Below, piece by piece: positions 6,692 through 14,164 of a stretch of 27,574 nucleotides of DNA. Source of the DNA: Promethearchaeota archaeon. GTDB taxonomy: Archaea > Asgardarchaeota > Lokiarchaeia > Sigynarchaeales > SOKP01. Position 1 is the stretch's first letter. Each line of letters opens with the position of its first letter. Below the pieces are notes generated by a model, which searched no databases, was not told where the DNA came from, and saw only the letters and a program-made list of their open reading frames with translations. Made by a program: the position numbers and the translations under genes. Location of the stretch: NCBI GenBank assembly GCA_030668025.1, contig DAOUUT010000009.1, positions 1-27,574 on the forward strand, in the 5' to 3' direction.

Positions 6692-9565
6692 ATGGAAGAA
6701 ATTTATTATACTATGGAATTAGAGCAAATCTACAAAAAGTTTCAGACAAATCCGAATAATGGCTTAACGAACGATGAAGCGCAAAAAAGATTAGAGAAGT
6801 ATGGTTTAAACGAAATACCAAAAGCCTCAAAAGGGTTCATCAAAATTTATCTTGCTCCGTTGTTCAATTGGCTAATTGTAATTTACTTAGTAGGCGCTTT
6901 ATTCTTATTTATAGCCTCTTTCTTTGATGATGAAAGTAATATAACCTTTATTTTATTAACTCTTGGGATTGTAGGTCTTAATTGTATAGTTGCGATTATT
7001 CAACAGTATAGAGCTACGAAAAAATTGAATGCCTTAAGAGAAATGACCGCACCAACATCTACAGTTATTAGAGATAGTCAAAAGATAGATATACCAACAA
7101 AAGAGGTAGTAATAGGCGATTTATTAGTATTAAAACAAGGCGATAGAATAGCTGCTGACGGAAGATTAATTCAATCTTCAAATTTAGAGGTTAATGAATC
7201 TAGCCTTACTGGCGAATCTGAACCTGTAAGAAAGTTTCAAGAAGGCATCGCTTTAGGAAACGAAGATATTTCAATTGGCGATCGTAAAAATATGACCTTT
7301 TACGGAACTTTTATCGCGACTGGCAATGCTACAGCAATCACAGTAAAGACTGGTAAGGACACTGAAATAGGAAAAATCTCGCAAGGGTTAGAAGAGGCTG
7401 GAACAAGCGAAATCCCAATCCGAGAGAAAATGAACAACTTCGGTAAATGGTTGGGCCTAATTGTAGCCGGATTTTGGCTTCTTATAATCCTGATTAAATG
7501 GTTAGCTACAGGCGAAATAGAATTCGTAAAAAGCTTGAATTCAGCAATGGATCTACTTCCAATTAACATCCCTCTTCTTGTGACAATTATTTTACTTACG
7601 GGAGTTTTAACAATGGCTCATCATGGTGTTATTGTTAGAAATCTAGCCTCAGTAGATAGTTTAGGCCGAGTTAGTATAGTTTGCAGCGATAAAACTGGCA
7701 CACTAACAAAGAATCAAATGAGTATTTCGAATGTTTGGACAAACGGGTCAACCTATAAGGTTACAGGAAGTGGATATAGCCCTGAAGGTGAAATAATTTT
7801 AATTGACGATCCAAAAAATTCTGTTTATGTGAAACATATTGATGATTTTCCACAGCTTAAATTACTATTAATTTCTGGATTCTTAAACAATAATTCTGCT
7901 TTAGTAAAGAATGAGATTGAGATTTCAAGTAGAATTATTCAAAACTGGACAGTCATTGGCTCTCCAACGGAAGGTGCTTTAATGGTCTTATTCCAAAAAG
8001 GCATGGGCGATTATATACTCGAAGAATTTGTAAATTTTAAAGAATTTCCCTTTGATTCGAAAGTAAAACGCATGACTAAGGTTTACAAGAAAGAAAATGA
8101 ATTTTACTCCTTTACTAAAGGGGCAAGCGAAATCTTAATTCCTTTAAGTACTAGGGTCTTGTATAATGATCAAGTATTAGATTTCACAGATGAGATTAAA
8201 GATAAAATTATGAAAATAGCGAACACCTATGCTGAAAGAGGATTTAGAATTTTAAGTTTATGTTATAAAAAATTAGATGTAATTCCCCCAGAAGACGATA
8301 AAAGTAGGGAATTATGCGAGTCAGATATGATTTATATCGGTTTTGTAACGATTTTAGATCCACCTAGAGACGGTGTTAAAGAGAGCGTCGAAGAATGCCA
8401 CGCTGCTGGAGTCGATGTAGTAATGATCACCGGAGACTCACCTGCTACTGCAAAGGCAATTGCTAAACAAATATCTATCGTTCAAAATGATGACGATATT
8501 GTAGTAGAGGGTAAAGATATAAAAAAAAATCTTTCTTTTTTAGATTTTAGCCGGATTAAAGTATTTGCTCGGGTATCTCCAACACACAAACAAGAGATTA
8601 TTACAAGATATCAAGATGCTAATAAAGTCGTCGCTATGACAGGAGATGGTGTAAACGACGCGTTGGCTCTAAATATGGCCGATGCAGGCGTAGCTATGGG
8701 CATACAAGGAACTGACGTTGCCAAAGAAGCGAGCGACATGGTAATAAGCGACGATTCTTTTACATCAATCGTAACAGGAATAGAAGAAGGTCGGGGTATT
8801 TTTGCTCGTATTAGAGCAGTTGTGTTCTTTTACATAGCAATTAATGTATTCGAGGGCATCGTCCAATTTATTTTATCTGTAATATTGGAATTACCTTACT
8901 TTTTAGACCCTGCTTTCAACTATCAATGGATTTTCCTCGGTATAACACTTCACATGTTCCCAGGTCTTATACTAACGTTTGATACCACATCTAAAGACGT
9001 AATGAAGCAAAAACCTCACGACGAAGAAGAAATCTTATCTAAAAACACGATGATTTTATTATCTATTTTCGGAGCTTTTTTAGCACTCAGTATGATAGTA
9101 GTTTACTTTACAACTATTACTGGAATTTATCCACTCTTTCCAGAGAATACAAATTTTGGCGATTGGAACGGTACTTATCTTTTCTCACCTGAAACACTTC
9201 CTTTATATAACCCTGGCATTTTATTGAACGAGGTAAAAACCCTTACGATGTTAATGGTGACGATTTTCTTCTGCGAGTCATTTTTGGTTTTTCAAATAAG
9301 AAGACCGAATAAATCTTTGATAAAGAGCACAAAAGAAGATAGCACTAAATTCATGTATCTTTTAATTGGATTGTTATTTGGTTTATTCCTTGTGTTAATG
9401 TATGTTCCTGGCGTTCAAGTTGGACTTGCCTCGGTAGGATTAAATTTTATGTTTATGTATCTCACAGCTTTGGATTGGTTAGTATGCTTTTCAATTTCGC
9501 TAATTTGCATAGTATCTTTTGAATTAGTTAAATATTTCGCTCGAAAGAAGGGCATCTATTTCTAA
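6692..9565 (+). CDS. P-type cation-transporting ATPase (P2/P3A-like), paralogue 2
   Basis: The 957-residue pump is clearly paralogous to its upstream neighbour over its whole length, including the C-terminal RRPNKS and ELVKY elements. Core motifs are intact: TGES 173-176, DKTGT with D333, KGAS 476-479, TGD 580-582 and GDGVND 651-656. The M4 motif is PINIP (290-294), M5 retains N718 and E721, M6 carries H754 in LHMFPG, and M8 has E862, so the two pumps share the same non-canonical ion-site pattern. The extracytoplasmic M7-M8 loop differs in sequence and length between them. Translation is well supported by GGGAG (6679-6683) 8 nt upstream of the ATG. The 162-bp gap has TATA-like sequence, so it may have its own promoter. 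Whether the two act as separate pumps or as a heteromer is unknown. Confidence 0.92.
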   Translation: MEEIYYTMELEQIYKKFQTNPNNGLTNDEAQKRLEKYGLNEIPKASKGFIKIYLAPLFNWLIVIYLVGALFLFIASFFDDESNITFILLTLGIVGLNCIVAIIQQYRATKKLNALREMTAPTSTVIRDSQKIDIPTKEVVIGDLLVLKQGDRIAADGRLIQSSNLEVNESSLTGESEPVRKFQEGIALGNEDISIGDRKNMTFYGTFIATGNATAITVKTGKDTEIGKISQGLEEAGTSEIPIREKMNNFGKWLGLIVAGFWLLIILIKWLATGEIEFVKSLNSAMDLLPINIPLLVTIILLTGVLTMAHHGVIVRNLASVDSLGRVSIVCSDKTGTLTKNQMSISNVWTNGSTYKVTGSGYSPEGEIILIDDPKNSVYVKHIDDFPQLKLLLISGFLNNNSALVKNEIEISSRIIQNWTVIGSPTEGALMVLFQKGMGDYILEEFVNFKEFPFDSKVKRMTKVYKKENEFYSFTKGASEILIPLSTRVLYNDQVLDFTDEIKDKIMKIANTYAERGFRILSLCYKKLDVIPPEDDKSRELCESDMIYIGFVTILDPPRDGVKESVEECHAAGVDVVMITGDSPATAKAIAKQISIVQNDDDIVVEGKDIKKNLSFLDFSRIKVFARVSPTHKQEIITRYQDANKVVAMTGDGVNDALALNMADAGVAMGIQGTDVAKEASDMVISDDSFTSIVTGIEEGRGIFARIRAVVFFYIAINVFEGIVQFILSVILELPYFLDPAFNYQWIFLGITLHMFPGLILTFDTTSKDVMKQKPHDEEEILSKNTMILLSIFGAFLALSMIVVYFTTITGIYPLFPENTNFGDWNGTYLFSPETLPLYNPGILLNEVKTLTMLMVTIFFCESFLVFQIRRPNKSLIKSTKEDSTKFMYLLIGLLFGLFLVLMYVPGVQVGLASVGLNFMFMYLTALDWLVCFSISLICIVSFELVKYFARKKGIYF

Positions 9566-9646
9566 TCTCTTATTTTATTTTTAAAAAACTGTTTTTATTC
9601 GTTATTATTCGTTAATTTTTTAAAATCTGTAGAAATCTTAGTATTT

Positions 9647-10192
9647 ATGATTAAAGGAAAGCGAATTAAGTTTGCCCCTCTTGAAAGGAAACACATTGAT
9701 AATTTTCTAAAGTGGTTTAACGACCCCGAGATTACGCAGTACATTGCGATATATAAACCAATGACGAGAGACATGGAAGAAGAATGGTTCGATGCTCTTA
9801 AACACAAGGAAAATGCCATTTATTTCTCAATTCTTTTATTGGATCAAGAGGATCCTGAAAAAATCATTGGAAATTGCGCGATTCAAGACATAAACGCTAA
9901 AAATAGAGCGTGTTCATGTGGTATTACCATAGGAGAAAAAGACTATCAAAGCAAAGGATATGGAACTGAAGCGATGGAAATGCTCGTAGAGTATGCTTTT
10001 AACACATTAAATATGAATAGGATCGAATTAAGTGTTTATGAGTTTAATATTCGCGCTTACAAATCTTATCTAAAAGTAGGATTTGTAGAAGAAGGAAGAA
10101 AGCGACAGGCTAGGTATCATAATGGCAAGTATTACGACGAAATAATAATGGCAATCTTAAGAGAAGACTGGGAAAAGAAAGTAAGAGAGTAA
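9647..10192 (+). CDS. GNAT-family N-acetyltransferase (RimJ/RimL/SpeG type)
   Basis: This 181-residue protein is a single GNAT fold. It starts with the typical RimJ/RimL-type strand (KFAPLERKHIDNFLKWFND), has the acetyl-CoA-binding loop YQSKGYGTEA at about 100-109, and the later NIRAYKSYLKVGFVEEG segment that packs on the cofactor. Such enzymes acetylate protein N-termini, polyamines or antibiotics; the sequence does not decide between them. No Shine-Dalgarno precedes the ATG, so the mRNA may be leaderless. It is 81 bp after the second ATPase and 99 bp before the DUF362 gene, on the same strand. Confidence 0.85.
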   Translation: MIKGKRIKFAPLERKHIDNFLKWFNDPEITQYIAIYKPMTRDMEEEWFDALKHKENAIYFSILLLDQEDPEKIIGNCAIQDINAKNRACSCGITIGEKDYQSKGYGTEAMEMLVEYAFNTLNMNRIELSVYEFNIRAYKSYLKVGFVEEGRKRQARYHNGKYYDEIIMAILREDWEKKVRE

Positions 10193-10291
10193 ACCAAGTA
10201 ATTTTTAGACGTATTTCTAAAACAAATTAATTTTTAAAATAGTTAATATTCAATTCACTAATAATTTTAATAAAAGAAAAGGTATAATTAC

Positions 10292-11614
10292 ATGAGTAAA
10301 TCGATAGTTTCTATTGTTAAATACGAAAAAGGATCAGAATCTGTTCGAAAAGCCGTTGAACTTGCTAATGGGTTTGAAAATCTAGACCCTAGTGCGAAAG
10401 TTTTCATAAAGCCTAATTTAGTTTATTGGAATAGGCACTGCGATTTTCCTAAATGGGGCATGCTTACAACTTCGAGCGTAATGGAAGAGATTTTAATATT
10501 ACTGAAAGAACATGGTGTAAATGACATTACCATAGGAGAAGGAGTAATCACAGAAGATCCAAAAGATAGAGAAACATCTAAAGATGCCTTCGAAAAGCTT
10601 GGATATAATATTTTCAAAGAACGATATGGCGTTAAAGTATATGATATTTTTGAGCGTCCATTCGAAAAGATAGAGCTAGCTGAAGGAGTAACCGCAAAAA
10701 TGAATTCAGATATGCTTCAATCAGATTTTTTGATAGATGTCCCAGTCCTCAAAACACACGCTCAATGTGTTGTCAGTTTAGGATTAAAAAATTTGAAAGG
10801 TTTGATTAATATTCCATCGCGTAAAAAGTTCCATGGTGACGATCCTAAATATACTCTGCATTATAATGTGTCTAAACTAGCAAATAAAGCACCAACTAGT
10901 CTTACAATCATTGATGGAGTTTACACGCTTGAGAGGGGCCCAACTTTTGACGGAAAAGCCCGTAGAAGTAACATTTTAGTCGCATCAACTAACATTCTTT
11001 CAGCAGATTTAGTTGGTTCGAGTTTATTAGGCATAGATCCTATAGCCGTCCCTCATTTGGTTCAAGCGGCTAAAGATAGAAATCGGCCAATAGATTTATC
11101 CGATATTGAAGTCAAAGGAGAAACCATAGAAGATCTTGCCGTTCCTCACGGATGGGAATTCATATACAAAAATAACAATACGTTACCTCTCTCTTATGCT
11201 AAAGCAGGTATAGGGGGGATAAGTTATCGCAGATACGACGAAACTATGTGTACATATTGTAGCTTTTATAATGGCGTTATATTGATGGCAATTAAAGAAG
11301 CGTGGAAAGGTAAGGATTTCGATAACATAGAAATTTTAACGGGGAAAATAATGGAACCCTCTCCGGGAATGAATAAAACAATTTTGCTTGGACAATGCCA
11401 ATACAACAAAAATAAAGACCATCCGGATATCAAAGAACTTATAGCGATTAAAGGATGCCCCCCTGAAGTCGAAGGCATACAAGAAGCACTGAAAAAGGCA
11501 GGAATTAGAGCTCCATCTTATATTTTTAAAAATATAAGAATGGCTCCACTGCTATTCTTAGGAAAGTATAAGGGAAAACCTGAATTTGAAGAACACTTTT
11601 ATCAAATAAATTAA
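10292..11614 (+). CDS. DUF362 family protein
   Basis: The 440-residue protein matches the DUF362 family: the KVFIKPNLV strand near 36-44, the IGEG loop at 81-84, the KTHAQCVVSLGLKNLKG block at about 154-170, and the KGCPP motif at 387-391. C320 and C323 (MCTYC), C369 and C389 could together bind an Fe-S cluster or metal, though no classic ferredoxin motif is present. DUF362 proteins are common in anaerobes and poorly characterised, so no reaction is proposed. A possible Shine-Dalgarno (AAAAGG) lies about 9 nt before the ATG. The C-terminal tail after residue 400 is basic and not obviously conserved. Confidence 0.8.
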   Translation: MSKSIVSIVKYEKGSESVRKAVELANGFENLDPSAKVFIKPNLVYWNRHCDFPKWGMLTTSSVMEEILILLKEHGVNDITIGEGVITEDPKDRETSKDAFEKLGYNIFKERYGVKVYDIFERPFEKIELAEGVTAKMNSDMLQSDFLIDVPVLKTHAQCVVSLGLKNLKGLINIPSRKKFHGDDPKYTLHYNVSKLANKAPTSLTIIDGVYTLERGPTFDGKARRSNILVASTNILSADLVGSSLLGIDPIAVPHLVQAAKDRNRPIDLSDIEVKGETIEDLAVPHGWEFIYKNNNTLPLSYAKAGIGGISYRRYDETMCTYCSFYNGVILMAIKEAWKGKDFDNIEILTGKIMEPSPGMNKTILLGQCQYNKNKDHPDIKELIAIKGCPPEVEGIQEALKKAGIRAPSYIFKNIRMAPLLFLGKYKGKPEFEEHFYQIN

Positions 11615-11849
11615 AATTTTTTATATACAAATTTCTATCCAATTCTTTATTGAAAATCGAATAATTCAATGAACACTCTGTGAATTAATTTTAAATATAA
11701 TCTTTAAATATGTTAAAGCCTACATTTAAACAAAAGAGTCAAAAATATTAAATATGATTTTAAGTTCTTTTCTCATGAAAAGCTTTATTTTCCATTTATT
11801 TAATAAAAATTATAATAATTATAAATTTGTAAGATAGAGGTGTGAAAAA

Positions 11850-12476
11850 ATGTCTAAAGAAGTAAAAGAAAGAATTAGTTGGAGTACAAAAGGTGTATGG
11901 TATGAGGCATGCGCATCAGAGGGGCATTGCTCATATTATTTTGGAAGAGACAGAGAAACTCCTTGTAAATCATTTCAATTATTCCAATATGACGAAGGTA
12001 AAATAGGTGACGTGGATATGGCCGGTGTAATGGCAATTCATGTAATTGATTTATATTCTAATAAAGCTGCTGATGTATTGACTAAAGGTGGAGAAGGAGG
12101 GGTATATATAAGCGATAAAACTACTGAAGAACAAAGGAGATACCTAGAACCCTTTTTTACTAATAAAATTCCTGGTGGGATGATTCTAACGAAGGTTTTA
12201 GGAATAAAATATGTGGATATTAATTTAAATCAAGAGGGAAATACTTTCCATATTACTATGCCTTACGGAGAAATGAAATTATCCTTTACTCCAGGACTCG
12301 ATGGAAAAAATCCTCAAAAACTTGAAAATTCTCTATTCGGTATGTACCTTTCAGATTTAAAAATTTGTAACACTCATTTCTGGAACTATAATGATTTTGG
12401 AAGAAATTGGGCGTTCAAGAATAGAAGTGGGGTTATAGCGAATTTCGATTTAAAAGGAAAATCAAGGGACTTTTAA
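11850..12476 (+). CDS. DUF1326 domain-containing protein
   Basis: The 208-residue soluble protein resembles the DUF1326 family. It has an N-terminal Trp/Cys region (WYEACASEGHCSYYFGR, with C21, C27 and C39 spaced as in that family's CNC/CPC region). A central GDVDMAGVMAIHVID block and the TTEEQRRYLEPFF...GGM segment follow the family pattern, in which the equivalent region reads roughly 'DE-A-EQR-AL..F.G..GG'. The function of DUF1326 is unknown. Initiation is well supported by GAGGTG 7 nt upstream of the ATG. The next element downstream is a fragment of an HDAC-like gene 3' end on the opposite strand at 12521. Confidence 0.72.
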   Translation: MSKEVKERISWSTKGVWYEACASEGHCSYYFGRDRETPCKSFQLFQYDEGKIGDVDMAGVMAIHVIDLYSNKAADVLTKGGEGGVYISDKTTEEQRRYLEPFFTNKIPGGMILTKVLGIKYVDINLNQEGNTFHITMPYGEMKLSFTPGLDGKNPQKLENSLFGMYLSDLKICNTHFWNYNDFGRNWAFKNRSGVIANFDLKGKSRDF

Positions 12477-12520
12477 ACCAAGAACTATTGAATTTTTAGG
12501 TAAAAACTTAATTTTTTTTC

Positions 12521-12577
12521 TTTAAACCCTTGACAGAATGAATTCACATTGTTAGGTAATACTTCGTGATTATAACC
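12521..12577 (-). pseudogene. Remnant copy of the 3' end of the HDAC-like gene
   Basis: These 57 bases match 18615-18671 at 50 positions without a gap, in the same orientation 6094 bp away. On the minus strand the fragment still reads GYNHEVLPNNVNSFCQGFK, close to the last 19 residues of the deacetylase. Just upstream in that frame is a TAG codon, and the similarity fades. At the other end the stop codon is lost and the frame runs on for 11 more codons. It is either what is left of a second deacetylase gene or the displaced 3' end left by an insertion. Located in the 216-bp gap between the DUF1326 and CruF-like genes. Confidence 0.8.
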
Positions 12578-12668
12578 ATTCAACTAATAACAAAATTCAA
12601 TTAAGTTGATTAAATAATAAAAAAACTATAGATTTTTATATTAATCGAGATAATTTTATTCAATTGAA

Positions 12669-12686
12669 ATCTAAAAAATTTTAGAT
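12669..12686. promoter_or_regulatory. Inverted repeat just upstream of the CruF-like start
   Basis: ATCTAAAA and TTTTAGAT form 8-bp arms around a 2-nt spacer, ending 6 nt before the ATG at 12693. As DNA it could be an operator near the transcription start. It may be chance in such AT-rich sequence. Confidence 0.3.
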
Positions 12687-12692
12687 ATTCTA

Positions 12693-13448
12693 ATGGCAGA
12701 TTATGACCCACTTTTCTATGAAAAGTTATTTAGTTTTATCAAGTATTTAGATTGCTTTAGTTTGCGAAGTATAATAGAAATTGTTACCTATTTACTTGTA
12801 GCACTGTTAATTTACCATGGATATAAAAAATATGGAAAGAAAAAAATAGGATTTTACTTCTTAGGTGGTTTTCTTTTAACGGGGGTGGAAGAAAATTTTA
12901 TGGTCATTCAAGGCTATTTCTACCTCTTCGGTGGTCCAACATATTATTACAATTATCATTCCTATATGTTTTGGATTGGAGCTATACCCCTTGTAGTTTT
13001 GTGTGCGTGGTTTATATTGACGTATTCTTCTTTTCAAATAGCTGAAATGGTCGTATCGAATGAATCAAATAAAGCACTTTTAAAGAAATTATTACTGGCG
13101 GGATGGATGGGCACCGCCATAGATTTCGTCATCGATCCAATCGTTATTAGAAGATACGCCTGGATTTGGCTAAATCTGAAAGAAAATGCTGTTTGGTTTC
13201 TCCAAGTACCTGTAACCAATTTCATTGGGTTTTTCTTACTTGTTGTTTCATTTAATTATTATTTTATTTGGTATTGGGAAAAATATACCCCCAGACATGA
13301 TACTTGGTCTTCAATAAAGACAAATGGAGTATATTTTATATTTGTTTTCTTGCCACTACTATTTGTAATTGGGATCATCATAATTTGTGCAATTGGATTT
13401 ACACCATTGAAAGGAATCGACTTCTCATGGTGGCCGTGGTTGAATTAG
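12693..13448 (+). CDS. CruF/DUF422-like carotenoid-biosynthesis-family membrane protein
   Basis: The 251-residue polytopic protein has about six hydrophobic segments. It carries features of the PF04240 (carotenoid biosynthesis, CruF / bisanhydrobacterioruberin hydratase) family: acidic residues in the second helix (E66/E67, GVEENF), a GYFYLFGG loop at 74-81, the AIDFVIDPIVIRRYAWIW segment (D144, D148) and VPVTNFIGF with N176. Known members hydrate carotenoid end groups. No phytoene synthase, desaturase or prenyltransferase gene is visible here, so the substrate is uncertain. No Shine-Dalgarno is seen and an inverted repeat sits just before the ATG. It is co-directional with the next gene, 17 nt apart, and lies inside the block bounded by the HDAC 3'-end copies. 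Confidence 0.62.
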   Translation: MADYDPLFYEKLFSFIKYLDCFSLRSIIEIVTYLLVALLIYHGYKKYGKKKIGFYFLGGFLLTGVEENFMVIQGYFYLFGGPTYYYNYHSYMFWIGAIPLVVLCAWFILTYSSFQIAEMVVSNESNKALLKKLLLAGWMGTAIDFVIDPIVIRRYAWIWLNLKENAVWFLQVPVTNFIGFFLLVVSFNYYFIWYWEKYTPRHDTWSSIKTNGVYFIFVFLPLLFVIGIIIICAIGFTPLKGIDFSWWPWLN

Positions 13449-13465
13449 GTATAGAGGGATAAACT

Positions 13466-13714
13466 ATGAAAAGATTAGATAAAAGTATAAAATTTCTACC
13501 ACTTGTTGGGTATTTGGGCTTTTTCTTAATGCAAGTAATAATTGGGCTTCTATTAATTTCAGGATGGCTACCTTCTAATCCTATCGGGCTTACAGATCCA
13601 CCGGTATATCAACCTTTAACTTACTTAGACTTGTTAATATTGTTAGCCATGAATATTCCTACATTTATAATAGTTGTAGTTGCTTACATGAAAATAAGAG
13701 ATAAAAAAGATTAA
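13466..13714 (+). CDS. Small membrane protein, two hydrophobic segments, unknown function
   Basis: The 82-residue product has hydrophobic segments at about 12-33 and 54-75, joined by a Pro-rich loop (GLTDPPVYQPLTY), and a basic C-terminus. I do not recognise the family. AGAGGG lies 7 nt before the ATG, and only 17 nt separate it from the CruF-like gene, so the two are very probably co-transcribed and may act together in the membrane. Confidence 0.6.
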   Translation: MKRLDKSIKFLPLVGYLGFFLMQVIIGLLLISGWLPSNPIGLTDPPVYQPLTYLDLLILLAMNIPTFIIVVVAYMKIRDKKD

Positions 13715-13732
13715 TTTCCAAATCTTCTTTTG

Positions 13733-13753
13733 ATTAACTCTAAATGAGTTAAT
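13733..13753. repeat. Perfect 8-bp inverted repeat downstream of the 82-residue gene
   Basis: ATTAACTC and GAGTTAAT flank a 5-nt loop, about 20 nt after the stop codon at 13714. It could be a transcript-end hairpin or a protein-binding site. No T-run follows directly, so a terminator call would be weak. Confidence 0.4.
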
Positions 13754-14129
13754 TATAAATACAACCTTATCTAAATATACCATAATTTAAGACAAAAAAA
13801 CTTCTAATTTAAAAACGATAATTATATAATTTAGAAACTATCTATATTTGTTAAGAAAAATCTTAGGTTTATTTAAAATGGTATTGTTTAAGTTTCGAAA
13901 GAAAATAAGGATGATTCATTTTATTAGCATACAATTTTTGAGCGATATAATTTTTTTAAATCATATTAATCTTCTAGGTAATTATTCAAATTTTGCTAAA
14001 AACTATATTTTTAAAATAAAAAGTGTAGAAATTGAGGAGAATTTATAATTTAAATCATGATAGTTTTGATGGTTTACAACAGTTTAAATAAAAATTTTAC
14101 CAAAGTCTCATACATTTTTAATTATTTCA

Positions 14130-14137
14130 ATAAATAT
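14130..14137 (+). promoter_or_regulatory. TATA-like box upstream of surface-protein gene
   Basis: ATAAATAT centred near 14134 predicts a start site around 14160, a few bases before the GTG at 14165, which supports that start on an almost leaderless mRNA. Based on spacing only. Confidence 0.35.
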
Positions 14138-14164
14138 CTAATTTAACTAACCAAAAATAGAATA

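Larger units (their letters stand above)
13715..14164. other. 450-bp AT-rich intergenic region
   Basis: No convincing gene is seen. A 66-codon frame at 13848-14048 would need a TTG start and is rich in Phe, Ile, Lys and Asn as expected from random AT-rich sequence. The stretch contains a perfect 8-bp inverted repeat near its start (13733-13753) and a TATA-like box just before the surface-protein gene. Confidence 0.6.

Noticed and set aside
13848..14048. 66-codon plus-strand frame with TTG start
   Set aside because: Composition (Phe, Ile, Lys, Asn) looks random for AT-rich DNA, there is no Shine-Dalgarno, and no recognisable motif or hydrophobic pattern.
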